Shown: piece after piece, positions 8,305-18,419 of the stretch
Layout of the letters: the number at the start of each line of letters is the position of its first letter
How positions within the stretch are numbered: position 1 is the stretch's first letter
Assembly: GCA_003614735.1 (NCBI GenBank)
Contig: KZ992572.1
Span: forward strand, 1 to 29,780
DNA: 29,780 nucleotides
Source of the DNA: Thamnocephalis sphaerospora
Taxonomy: Eukaryota; Zoopagomycota; Zoopagomycetes; Zoopagales; Sigmoideomycetaceae
Direction: 5' to 3'
The notes under the pieces: model-generated
The model's input: only the letters and a program-made list of their open reading frames with translations
The model's database searches: none
Told to the model about the DNA's origin: nothing
Position numbers and translations under genes: made by a program

Positions 8305-11300
8305 TTATGGCTGTGCGGGCGGTGGTGCTGTGACCGGGATGCCGTTGCGTTCAACGCCGTTGGCTATTGTGGGCATACCAAAGCCGAGTCCGTTGCCAAA
8401 CTTGCGTCGAATGCTGCCACCGTGCCCGCCGCCATCGCCATAAAGTCGATCCCAGCGACGCAGTTCGCCAAGTGTACGCATTTCATCTGAGCAGCTGGGT
8501 GCAATCTCGCGTAATGCTAGCTCAAAGTGTCGCCGCGATAGCGTGCGGTCTGCGCTGCTTGCTGACTCGGTGTTGGACGATGCCGAATGGGTGCCTTCGT
8601 CAGTTGCGCTGCCGGCAGGAGCAACGGTATCCTCGCCTTCCTGAGCTGCCTTCTCAGTCTGAGCACGCGCACGAATAGCATCCAGATCGAGAATGTCGTG
8701 CTCGTTGGCATGTATGCCCGCCACTTGTTCGCGTACTGCAGCCAGTGCGGCAGTCACGCATAGGTTTTTTAGATCGGATCCCGAGTAGAGCGGCGTGCGC
8801 TTGGCCAATTCCTGTGTGGTAATCGTGTCGTCTAGTTGCTCACGGCGCAGATGGAGCTCTAGAATGCGTTGACGATCTTTCTCGCTGGGTAAATCGACTA
8901 GATTAGGATAGGCAGTTGTGTTAGCAATACTGCTTCGCATGATCCGCTCATCTCCGCTACTTGCCTAGGATTCTGCGTGGCATCCGACGTAGCACTGCGT
9001 CGTCCAGATCGAAGGGTCGATTTGTTGCACACAGCACTGTCACCCCGCGATTCTGGGCATTTGACCGCAGGCCATCCCATTCGGCCATGAATTGATTGAC
9101 AGTCTCGCGCTTACCAGAGCCGCCTAGGTCGGCGCCACGCGAGGCAAAGAGAGCGTCCACTTCGTCGATAAATATAACGCATGGCGACATCTTGCGTGCA
9201 AGCGAGAATATGGCCCGCACATTCTTTTCGCTCTCGCCAACATACTTGTCGTAGATGTCGGATCCTTTGATCTCCAGCATTGCTGAGCCGCTTTCGGATG
9301 CGACAGCGCGAGCAAGCATCGTCTTGCCAGTACCTGGCGGACCAAAGAGCAGTACGCCAGAAAGCGAGTGATCGGCAAGAACACCGCAAGAAAAATGCTT
9401 TGGGTAGAGAAGCGGCAGAGAGATAAGTGTCTGCAGCGCACGCACCGTCGCTGGTGCGGCAGTGACGTCGCGGAATGTGGTCACCACTAGCGATGGATTC
9501 ACAATGCAGTTGAGCAGCCGCCGCTCGTAGGTTGTAAACTCTCCACGACGCATCAGCTGTGCGTGGCGTTCGTGCGCCATCTCTTTAAGGTCAACTGTAG
9601 TAGATGGCGGTGTGAGATAGCTGAGATTGGCAGCGACAAGTGCCAGCGCATCGGCCAAATGTTTGCTGGTGACGAGCGAGGTGCCGGCTCTTGTAGCAGC
9701 AACGGCTGCCGGTGAGGTCGGCTCGCCAGGTTCGGCCGCCATACCGATGGCTGTGTTCACCACACGCGCCACCTTGTCGTAGGTCCATACCTCTGAGCCA
9801 ATGTCGTCGACGACGGTAGTGCAATCTGCAAGTGCAGCCCGTATGCCACGTTGCAGCAGCATGCGGCCCAGATTACGTGTGTTGATTCCTGCAATCTGCG
9901 CACGTTGTGCTTCGGCAAGCACATTTGCCAGACTGCTGGGCGGTCCCTTAACATCAGGTTCAATTGTTGTGCTGATGGCTGCATTTGGGCCAGCGTCCAC
10001 ACCTGCATTAGGCGCACTGGCATCTGGATGCTGCGTAGTACCGCCTGTTATCGCGCTCGGTGATTCTGGTACGCGCATAGGCACGAATGCGTCCCAAATG
10101 CCACCGCCACTGCTAAAGGTCGCGCCAAGGTCTAGCTCTCCCGGAAAGATGAGTGACGGCGTGCAGGTGGCCACCAAAGCAACACGACCGCCCTCGGCGC
10201 GAAAGTCGTGGACCGCCCGCAGCAGCGCTCGCATGGCAGTATGCCCTGCATCGGTGCGGCTTAGATCAAGTGCGTCTGCTAGGTGAACCACGAGCGGCGT
10301 TGCTAACTCGTGGGCCTTGCCAGCACCGGCAGATCGTCGCAGCAACTGGTGTAGTGTGGCGGTCATGCGGTCCTCTACGGTCGGCGCACTCTTAGTACGG
10401 CCGATGCGGCCCGTCAGTGTGTCGACCACCTCCGATGCGGCTCGGACTGAATCTGGCGTGACAATAGCAGACTTGCCAAAACTGCCGCCAGGTCCCATCG
10501 ATCCAGGAAGTAGATCGTCCAAGACAAAGAATCCGTTATTGTTACCCAGTGAACGTCGCGGGCCGTAGGCAGATGATACGGGACCATCATCATCCTCGCC
10601 TTCCTCGGCATCGGCATCTTCGTCGTAGACATCATACTCGCTGCGGTTGGCGTTTGCTTGATCATCTACCTCTTCCAGATAAGCATCGTCCATGGATGCT
10701 AACGAGTCGTCGTGCTCACGACGTGGGTACACAGGCCATAGCTCATCTGCATTGTGCGCCAGCACAGCGTTAGCCCATGATGCACGCAAACCTGTACTGC
10801 AGTACTCACCAGAATACGGAAGCATCGGATCAAACAGCTCCTGCAGCAGCCACGAGTTTAGCTGGCAGACGGTTGCATCGATATCGCTCGCTGCCAGCTT
10901 GACAACATCATCCAGCCAGCTGGCCGGCTGCTGCGCCATGGGTCGAAGAGCCACATGATTGCGCACTGCATACCAGGCAGGTGAATCGCGCGATGATGCC
11001 ACCACCATGGCCTCTCGCGTCATTGGCATCCGCCTGCCTGCCATGTCTGGTCCATGCGACGCTTTGGTTGCCGAGCTGTGATGCTTTCGAATTGCTGCGC
11101 TGAGTGCGAGTGCCAACTCGCGACGAAATGGTTCGGATACAGGAAGCTTCAATTCGGATGTCGTAATCAGATTATGTTCACCGAGTAGCGTACAGCGCCG
11201 AAACAGTTCATCCGATATTGGCAGAGCAATCTTGGCATTTGCTCGATATCCATTGCTATTGTCCAGGGCAGTCGCCGCTGCATCTGACGACGAACCACCG

Positions 11301-11791
11301 TTTCCTGTAGTGCCATTGCTCTGACCGTCACCGTTACTGCCATCTCCACCACCGCCGCGCCGTTGTATCCTGCGGCGGCCGTAGCGTTTCCAAGATGCGG
11401 CTGTCACCGTCGAGTTGGGCCGTAGTGTGGTCGCGGGCGATTCCGACGCGTGTACCATTGGCTCGGGACTACTAGGCACTTTGCTTGCATTGCTGTCTAT
11501 GGCATCCGCCTGCTTTCCGGGGTTTGTCTCCGTCGTGTCGCAGCTCTTCCAGCCACGCTCGTTCCGTGCATCGCTGGTGGCAGAACGCTCCATGGACGAG
11601 GACGTCGATGCAAAACAACGTACAAACGTCAAAGAGGTGATTCTACGTGTATGCTGTGTAGCAATGAAATAAGTGTAGAACCGTGCAAGCGCTGCTCCTG
11701 CTACTGGCACGCTTGAACCGGCAGCCGGTCGTTGTGCCGCCACACGAAAAGATCGCTGCGCCTGCAGTAAAAGGGCATTATAGTGCCGCAT
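8305..11791 (-). CDS. Mitochondrial-type AAA ATPase (meiotic clade, Msp1/ATAD1-like core)
   Basis: Two exons, 11791-8965 and 8897-8305, encode 1139 residues. The intron (8898-8964, 67 nt) begins GCAAGT instead of GT, has a GCTAAC branch point, and splicing restores the expected RRILVDLP. The AAA module is C-terminal: Walker A GPPGTGKT at 817-824, Walker B VIFIDE at 872-877, then CATNRPFDL (sensor 1 region) and LRRMPRRIL (Arg finger region). This core groups with the Msp1/ATAD1/spastin clade. The N-terminal 780 or so residues are weakly conserved and include Gly/Asn and Asp/Glu runs. The first 65 residues are rich in Arg, Ala and Ser with few acids, like a mitochondrial presequence. Large AAA proteins of this plan, with TTYERRLLNCIVNPS just before the core, are known in filamentous fungi as putative mitochondrial ATPases; their substrates are not well defined. 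Membrane-protein extraction or unfolding is a reasonable guess. Start is the first ATG. It lies 210 bp downstream of membrane gene E on the same strand. Confidence 0.9.
8898..8964 (-). other. GC-AG intron of the AAA ATPase gene
   Basis: On the minus strand the donor is CTAG|GCAAGT and the acceptor is CTAATCTAG|TC. A GCTAACA branch point lies about 30 bases before the acceptor. No GT donor near it would join the frames. The spliced product reads LRRMPRRILVDLPSEKDR, exactly the pattern expected in this AAA clade, so the non-canonical GC donor is well supported. Confidence 0.85.
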
Positions 11792-12001
11792 CGTCTATGC
11801 CAGGCAGTACACCAAAGACACAGGAACGCGCCGCTTATTTGCAGACAAAAAGCAAAGGCGGTGCCTAAGCGATCGCCAGAGTGTTTGGTAACAATGTAGA
11901 TTGGGCAAGAGTAAAGCGGCGCGTTTGTGGGCGCAACAACTGCCAGCAGAAATCACATCAGTATACGTGATGACGAATCAAAACATCGCATGTAGGGAAA
12001 A

Positions 12002-12024
12002 CTAGTGAGGCCGCTGCTGCCGCC

Positions 12025-12056
<32 letters not shown>

Positions 12057-13288
12057 GGTGGTGGCAGTCGTCGGGTCTGTTGCTGTGGCGGTCGCCGAGT
12101 GTGCTGCTGCTGCTGCTGCGGTCGTCGAGCCTGTTGTCGTGATGGCTGTCGTGTTTGCTGCCGTGATGGTCGCGCCGGCTGCCGCTGTGATTGTCGTGGT
12201 ACCGACCGCTGCGGCTGGCGTGGCGACTGTTGACGTAGCGGTCGGCGCAGCTGCTGTAGCTGCCGTCGCTGCCACTGCTGCCACTGCTGCCAGGCTGATC
12301 GCGACGACTGCTTGAGCGCGTCTTCCTCCGACAGAGGCCTCTGCTCAAAGCCGGCCAGGCGTCCGGGAAGTAGAGCAAAAAATAAGAATATTGCCATGGC
12401 AATGTCAGCTGACAGCCGCACTTCAGGGTTCTGACCGCGCATTGCGGCATCTAGTCCGCGTGGAATTAGAATTAGCGCCAGGGCGCAGATTAAGATGACC
12501 TGCTTTTGCTTGTCGACCAGATAGTGGTCGTCGATGCGCCCTGCGGCGCGGAACGACATGCAGCTGAGTATGACCAATGGAATGCACAGCAACGCCCAGG
12601 TGATACCAGACCACAGGCCAAGCTGCGACACCAGGTCGCTCGGCTCCTCCACCAGGGGAAACGACGAGAAGGTGAACCTAGACTTGGCCTCCTTTTTGGT
12701 CTCGGATTCGTAAAAGCCATCAGAGACGGCGAGCTCTTCCTTTTCGTCAATCTCATCTTCAGTGTTGTTTGTGATGCGACGATAGGGCGCGAGACTACGC
12801 TTAATCATGGGCAACGCGGCGGCTGCTAGGCCGAGGCCGAGTGCCACGGCGCTGGCAAGATGCATCAGCAGACAGTGGAGATTGGTACGGCGGAGACGTT
12901 CCCGCGGCATGCATACGCCCATTGATCGGTTCCATATGCTCAGCAGTGAGATGAGCAAGGCGAAAAGCATAAACGTTTCGGTCAACGACAGCGTGTGCTG
13001 CAGCGTGTCCAGTTCGCGCCGACCAGCTTTCATGGATGCTCTCAGGAAAATGGCCACATCAAAGCCGATAGACACTATATGGGTCGGAATGGAACGCACC
13101 TACGCGTGTCAATAGTAGCCAGATGCAGTAGAACCGGTATGCGTCCACGTACCCGATGCGGTAAGAAAAAGAAATATATAAGCGAGACTACGGTAGACGC
13201 AGTAATTGCCAGCCGCCACCATGCCAAACACTGCCCAGAGGACGCCATGCACGATGGCATACGTCTTTTCTGGCGAAAGCGATAGCAT
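12002..13288 (-). CDS. Seven-helix membrane protein E with Gln/Arg-rich tail
   Basis: Exons 13288-13153 and 13074-12002 encode 402 residues. The intron (13075-13152, 78 nt, GTACGT...ATATAG) is phase 1 and interrupts helix 2 right after TAS (residues 43-45), the same place and phase as in genes A, G and H. The ATG at 13288 is preferred over one at 13260 in another frame because only it gives helix 1 (YAIVHGVLWAVFGMVAAGNY). Further hydrophobic segments are TFMLFALLISLLSIW, LHCLLMHLASAVALGLGLAA, ITWALLCIPLVILSC, QVILICALALILIP and ADIAMAIFLFFALLPG, making seven. A charged loop of about 55 residues separates helices 4 and 5. The last 110 residues or so are almost only Gln, Arg, Pro and Ser, ending in a run of ten Gln. 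Unlike its relatives it has no intron after helix 3 or before helix 6. Function unknown; family membership is inferred from architecture and intron 1. Confidence 0.75.
12026..12055. repeat. (CTG)10 trinucleotide repeat
   Basis: Ten perfect CTG units read as CAG on the minus strand and encode ten consecutive Gln residues near the end of membrane protein E. The wider region to about 12300 is made of interrupted CTG/CTGC-type units. It explains several spurious alanine-, valine- and serine-rich ORFs on both strands. Confidence 0.95.
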
Positions 13289-13355
13289 CGTTACGCGACG
13301 GGTGCCCGTGCGAGGCTGTGGTGGAGGGCGCAGATATGAAAAATGGCCAAGAGTA

Positions 13356-13362
13356 CTATATA
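13356..13362 (-). promoter_or_regulatory. Possible TATA box of membrane gene E
   Basis: The minus strand reads TATATAG about 70 bases upstream of the proposed ATG at 13288. A second TATA-like word, TATAAAT, lies at 13415-13421 on the same strand about 130 bases upstream. Position fits a fungal core promoter, but only the motif supports it. Confidence 0.4.
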
Positions 13363-14421
13363 GCTGCAGCGACAGGCTGGATTAGCCCTTAGAGAGCAGA
13401 CGGGTGTATCGTAAATTTATAGCTTGTCAAGTGTTGGAGGCGTCGCTTGAGCGTAAGAGGTTTGCGGATAGAGCTCGGCAAAATAGCGACAGGTCGCCGA
13501 GGGAGGGGGAGAGGAGGGGTCGACACTGAACCGGTTAAAGAGCGTAGCCGCTGGAGAGAGCAAACGATAATACAAATGCAAGAGACAGAGGCTGATGGGA
13601 GATAAAGGGCCGCTGGTGTCGCCAGTGCGCAGCTGAGGACTTTTAACAGGCGTGTATGGTCCCATCTTGGCAACGTGCTTCACGTCTTTATTCTTGCTAC
13701 CGCCATGTGAAAGTAGGGCACGGGTCTCGTGCCAGCTAACGTATTGTGTGCACATGAGGCACCAGTGAAGGCGGCAGCAGTCTGGTAAGGCCGTGTTGTA
13801 CGCTCCGACGACGAAAAGGGCCATAGTACGGTGCAGGAGACGTGTCGGCTAGGACTGGGACCCCGGAACGGCATGGTGTGATGGCTAATGCAACGATAAA
13901 AGGCAGCGACACGGTTGGACAAACGCAGTAAGGGCGCTATTCTGGCGACTATACTGCAGGACATGCTGCCGCGGCACGCCACCCAGGGGTGTATACGGGC
14001 GTCGCCAGCGTGTCCAAGGGCAGCGTAGAGCGCCAGTTTTATAGAGCTCTTTTAGGTGGAAAGTTGATGGCACACTGCTGGCACCGTGAAGGAGGGATTG
14101 GGTCGTCCATTGATCGCGTGGCGTGGTAGCAGTCGTGGTGATTTCGCACGCCCTGTGGCGGTGTTGGCGGCGTCGGCAATCAGCCAAGAGTGCTAGACAG
14201 TTTCGAGTGTGTTGTTGGGTGTGTGTGCTGCTGAGGGGCGGTGGGCGGTGAGGCGGCTGACAAAACTGTCAAGTTGCCCAGCACGCCGTCCACGGCCATC
14301 CCCCTCTTTCTTTCAACACCACTTGGGATCCTCGTAGCGTGCTTCCCGAGCATACTGAACATCGAGATGTCGGTGCGTATTTGACCGTGCAGGATGATGG
14401 CAGATTAGGCGCATGGTGCGG

Positions 14422-14475
14422 CGGATGGATGGATGAGCAGATGGAGGGAGGATGGAGGATGGATGGATGGATGGA
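14422..14475. repeat. TGGA-type microsatellite
   Basis: Units of GGAT/TGGA with interruptions (TGGATGGATGAG, then GATGGAGGGAGG, then four perfect TGGA units) fill this tract in the region upstream of RPL14. It has no coding support. Confidence 0.8.
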
Positions 14476-14813
14476 CCGCGTCTATTATCTGGACACTGGT
14501 GTTGGCGGACCGTCTTGGTGGCCGGAACAGACAACAGACTGGTCCACCGATGGCGGGCTGTTGGCGGGCTGTAGCGCAGCGCGGTGCGTAGCTGTGCTGG
14601 CGGCAGGACGCGGCGCAGCCTTGCATTCTTTGTCGGCAGCAGAATTCCAGGTTGCCGCGCTAGCACAATCCGCTGAAGCGTCAGCGCGCAGAGCACGCTG
14701 GGTATGGCTAGCGTGGACTATGGCCGAACCTGCAGCAACTTTGCTGTATGCAGCTATGGCGCGCATCATTGGTTGCGGGGGTGCGCAGGCGCTTGCGTAG
14801 GCGTGTTGGGCGG

Positions 14814-14868
14814 GTGAGGGTGTATTACGCTATGCTAACGTAGCCGCGCGTGTTCTGTATTACTCTAG
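14814..14868 (+). other. Possible leader intron of RPL14
   Basis: A GTGAGG donor at 14814, a GCTAAC branch point at 14834-14839 and a pyrimidine-rich acceptor ending CTCTAG at 14868 form a typical 55-nt intron just before the RPL14 start. It would place an extra exon upstream. That exon could be untranslated, or could add the few residues usually present before VEVGRV in this family (the bases after the acceptor read Ser-Gln-Arg in frame). I found no in-frame upstream ATG that clearly fits. Confidence 0.45.
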
Positions 14869-14877
14869 TCCCAGCGT

Positions 14878-15659
14878 ATGGTCGAGGTCGGCCGTGTGGT
14901 CGTCCTGAGCTACGGCTCTGACACTGGCAAGCTTGCCGTCATCGTTGACATCGTTGACCACAACCGCGTAAGTAGTCTAGACAATTGGAGAAAGCAGTGC
15001 GCGCAGGCAGACGTGCTGCACACGATGTGCACGGCTGTCGTAGGGCTATGCCTGTAGTGGCCATCTGCGGGGTAGGCATGGAAGATGGTCGGCAGCAGAT
15101 GGCCATAGCAGGTGTACAGAACAGCGGGCAATTGAGGGAAATGGCGGAGCACACAGCATAGCAGCAGCAATTCCCAATGGCACGCACTGACGACGGCTAC
15201 TCTGCGCGCGTCGTATACAGGTCCTGGTCGATGGTCCGACCACCGGTGTTGTCCGCCAGGCTATTGGCCTCAAGCGCGTGACCCTCACCCCGCTCGTGCT
15301 GAAGAAGCTGCCGCGCGCCGTCCGCACCAGCACCCTGCGCAAGGTCATCGAGGCCCAGAACCTGTCTGAGCAGTGGGCCAAGACCGCGTGGGCCAAGAAG
15401 ATTGCCGCCCGCGAGACCCGCAAGTCCCTGTCCGACTTTGACCGCTTCAAGGTTATGCGCCTCAAGAAGCAGGTATGTTTTGGCAATGGATGGTGGTGAA
15501 TGGGGATGGCGATGGTGACCCGTGGCGAGCGTGGTCTGGGAAAGTTGGGCCGCCGATTCGGATGCGCTGACCAGTTTGCGCGCAATGGTGTATGGCGTTT
15601 GTCTATAGGTCCGCAACGTCATCAACGTTGAGGTTGCCAAGCTTAAGAAGCAGAAGTAA
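14878..15659 (+). CDS. RPL14: 60S ribosomal protein L14 (eL14)
   Basis: Exons 14878-14967, 15221-15472 and 15609-15659 encode 130 residues, close to yeast Rpl14 (138). The N-terminus [20 protein letters not shown] is the KOW-type domain. It is followed by [40 protein letters not shown] and the signature [15 protein letters not shown], with a short basic end KLKKQK. All introns are phase 0. Intron 1 is 253 nt and intron 2 is 136 nt, both longer than any other intron in the window. Codon use in exon 2 is strongly biased to C- and G-ending codons (AAG, GTC, CGC, ACC), as expected of a highly expressed gene. Start: the first usable ATG gives MVEVGRV; homologues usually have a few more residues, so a short upstream exon may be missing. 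Confidence 0.95.
15058..15175 (+). ncRNA. Candidate intronic structured RNA (H/ACA-like) in RPL14 intron 1
   Basis: Within the 253-nt intron, TGGCCATCTGC (15058-15068) is perfectly complementary to GCAGATGGCCA (15095-15105), an 11-bp stem around a 26-nt loop. A second hairpin pairs GGGCAATTG (15126-15134) with CAATTCCC (15168-15175), with one bulged C. The linker contains ACAGAA and AGAACA, both fitting the ANANNA hinge of H/ACA snoRNAs. No clear ACA tail was found at the expected distance after the second stem. Ribosomal protein introns often host snoRNAs, which makes this plausible, but it remains a hypothesis. Confidence 0.35.
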
Positions 15660-18419
15660 AGCGGTGGCATTGCTGCTGGGTGTTGGGCGTGCGTACCCTT
15701 TCTTTACGGATGCCGCGTATGACCGCCCATCTTTACATACATCTTCTCGCCTTTGTGCGCGTCAACGCGAGTGCAGCGTGTGGCGTGGCCACATTGACCA
15801 TGCGACAATAAATGTATTGCGCGCGGCCCAAGTCGAGTCCCCGGTCTTTCCAGCGAACTTGGAGCGCTGCATGACATTTGCGCGGGTAACAGAGGGTGGA
15901 CCGAGTGTTGGCGGCGCGTAGCCCTTTGATGCCTGCACCCCTTCGATGAACATGGTTTGCACGAGTGCTATGCGGCGCAGCCGTCGGTGCCCGCTCCCCC
16001 TACCTGAGCCGCACCACATCTACGCAGCTGGCGTCTACGCGCTGGTGTATCTGGCTTTCGCTTCAGCCGTGTTTCCTCCAGCAAACGTTCTATCGTTTGG
16101 TATGCATCCGCCTGTCGGGGTGTATTTTGACTTGCATCATTCCTTGGCGCTATGCGGTGGGCAAAAGGGCAGCGGCCGTGGCTTCTAGACCCGCGGCCAC
16201 TGTTGCTACGGTGATGCTGGGTACTCACGTGCGTCTAATCCAGCGTGGGTTGCCGCTGCTGTTTGCGGTCCGATTCAGGGGTGTACGTGCGTACAGGTGC
16301 GCGTCATGCGGCATCGCTGGCCTAGCAAGATGTTGATGCACCGTGTATTTTGCAAGTGCAGTCATGAGGGCGATTGCGTTAGCATGACCGGCGATAAACC
16401 ACGTTGACGACTGGGTGTTGCTCTGGTGCATCCTGTGATGTACTAGCCGATCCAAGCTACGGTTGTATCTCGTCAATGAGCAACGGACTGGATGCCAAGT
16501 CTTGCGGCATTAGCCATGCTCTAGGTTGTACCGACAATTGTGAGCATGTGTGTGTGCAAGTTCAAAAAGCGCCGTTGCTGCTGGATAGGCGTGTTCCTGC
16601 GTTTATCTGCAGTGGTGGGTGCGTGACAACAACATAGGCGTGTGCGTTGAAGAAGAAGAAGAAAGGGGAACAAATGGCGCATCCGGTATATCGGTGACAT
16701 TATTTGCACCGTCCGAGTCTTTGCAGTGCCTTAAATACGCGTCAAATGACTACTAGCCATGCGTTCACCCATGTGCCATAAAGATGAGCACTCTATTGTA
16801 GCGTGCTAAACATGTTGAATGTATCATGTAAACTATTGATACTGCTGCCTAAAGAGATACCGCGGCATTAGGTCAGTGTTGCTGGTATCGAGTGTCTGTA
16901 CGTGCATGTGCACCTGTACGCTTCCTTGACAACCCGGCGCATACGCGCCCCTTTGCAGAATGCTTGTTTGCAGCGCACGCACTCTGCCATTCCAGCGTAT
17001 CTCGTTGGTGTGCAGGCTTTGTCAACCACAATGCAACGCATTGCCGGCGCTGTCTCTTGCTACTGCGATACCAGCGCGCTTTACGCAGCGTGCGGTTGAT
17101 GCATATGCGCGCGCGTGTGTGTGCTTGCTCGACCTTCTCAGCACTTTGCGTTGGCCAATGGATGGATTCCGGTCGGTTATCGATGAGAACCGAACGCGCT
17201 GCGGTGTAACCCGCATGTGTAGTATCCGTAGGCTTGAGCTGCACACCGACTACGAATCGACAGCCGCAGTCAGCTGTAGCAGTGGTGACAGAAGGTGAGC
17301 AATCTGCCACGTCCGCCGCTACGGCCGTGCATGACTGCCTTTCGCGGTTGCTTGGGCCGAGCGGATCTCCAGATGCTGACGTCGCGCAGGTTCGTATCAC
17401 CTGACTTGCGCACTAGCGTAGTAGCGCGTCATTGCTGGCATCTTGTCGGCAGCAGATGCAGCCGGCGGCGATTCGTGCTTGGGCAAGTATATGAGCTGGC
17501 GCACTGCGTGTACGTCCAGCAGCTTTCATGCTCTCCTGTGCTTGTATATCCCCAATCGCACATTCACGCCTTGTTCTCGCTCGCTACCGTTGGTCGCCAC
17601 GCTGCAGCTGGTATTCGTTCGTCGGCTGGATTGTACTTTACGTCACGCCATCCTCCCAGGCCCTCTGCTACGCTGCCACGCTGCCACACTCATCTGTGTG
17701 CCTACCCGACGGCGCCTTCCTGCCCACACTCGGTGTTTGACCGCGCTGCTGCATCGCTAGCTGACTTGCGCGCGTCTGCAGTGTGTATATACCTGCGGTC
17801 CATTCTCACGACGGCTGCATACCTGGCTACACTTTTGTCGCCAATATCGCTGATTCCTGAACTTGTCGTCTGGAGCACCATTCATTTGTAGCTATATTCA
17901 TAACGCATTCTTGCTGCCACTGCTCTTGGCTCGTTGCTCCCATCACGTCTACGCTGCTTCCACCATCCCATTTCACCTACGTTTCGCCTCTTCTTGGCTA
18001 CTGGCGCCGTTTCGGTGCGGCACCGTTTATTCCGTGGCACGCTGGCGTTGGCTCCACACAGAGACGCCAATAGTTCCTACTGTGTCCGGGCAAATCTCCA
18101 CAGGCTATCCCAATTTTGCTTACTCTCTTCATACACCACTTGGTGGCGGTGTTTTGCGAGTCTACGATTCTTGCTTGCACTATCGACCATTCTAGCAATC
18201 TTACCATTATCTGCAAAAATATACCCTCGACCGTCCTGCTCTTGGACAGGGCTCCTGATCGAGAGTGGCCAGCAAAGCGACGTTTATTATCGCTTTTTTA
18301 CTGACAAGGTTTTCCAACGTTGACGACACGCGACTAGCATCGCACGCGATTGTTGGCCCTATAGCACGCGCCATTCTGCCAGATCCTGCCACGTACTCAT
18401 TGTAGCGTACACTTTTGCA
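15660..18419. other. Long stretch without a firm gene; possible decayed membrane-protein exons
   Basis: No complete gene model could be built in these 2.8 kb. Two plus-strand ORFs have helix-rich ends like the membrane family. One, about 15965-16336, contains TQLASTRWCIWLSLQPCF and later CILTCIIPWRYAVGK. The other, 17528-17740, contains FVGWIVLYVTPSSQALCY, close to GWIWLLVTLFPSSALVHY in helix 7 of gene F. Neither has upstream helices in a joinable frame. The last 500 bases before gene F are rich in C and T and probably belong to its promoter. A 175-codon minus-strand ORF at 16873-17400 has no recognisable feature. Confidence 0.4.
17528..17740 (+). pseudogene. Possible decayed fragment of the seven-helix family
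   Basis: The frame reads two hydrophobic segments, MLSCACISPIAHSRLVLA and SFVGWIVLYVTPSSQALCY, then a short polar end. Just upstream, a splice-acceptor-like CCAG|CAG at about 17520 would begin an exon with Gln, as exon 4 of genes A and G and exon 3 of gene H do. The second segment aligns by eye with helix 7 of gene F (GWI, VT, PSS and AL shared). Helices 1-5 could not be found in a consistent frame, so it looks like a relic. The resemblance is short and could be chance. Confidence 0.25.

Larger units (their letters stand above)
13289..14813. other. Divergent intergenic region, membrane gene E and RPL14
   Basis: The flanking genes point away from this 1.5-kb interval, which should contain both promoters. 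Two TATA-like words for gene E lie at 13356 and 13415. A TGGA-type microsatellite occupies about 14422-14475. Overlapping ORFs exist on both strands, the longest being 135 codons at 13417-13824 (-), with no recognisable domain and no consistent splice signals, so I call no gene. Confidence 0.45.

Noticed and set aside
8305-8940. Separate 211-codon gene on the minus strand
   Set aside because: Its sequence continues the AAA domain of the upstream ORF after a GC-AG intron (VDLPSEKDR follows LRRMPRRIL), so it is exon 2 of that gene.
11958-12315. Ala/Thr/Val-rich and Ser/His-rich ORFs on both strands
   Set aside because: These are shadows of the CTG-repeat tract that encodes the Gln/Arg tail of membrane protein E.
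13075-13260. Alternative first exon of gene E starting at the ATG at 13260
   Set aside because: That frame can be spliced in phase 0 at 13099 but gives a less coherent helix 1, and it breaks the phase-1 intron shared with genes A, G and H. The ATG at 13288 fits both.
13417-13824. 135-codon minus-strand ORF upstream of gene E
   Set aside because: Starts with a true ATG but has no recognisable domain, and it lies where the promoter of gene E is expected.
16873-17400. 175-codon minus-strand ORF
   Set aside because: Long enough to notice, but no domain, no splice-linked extension and no clear start context; composition is Arg/Cys/Thr-rich. It stays possible but unsupported.
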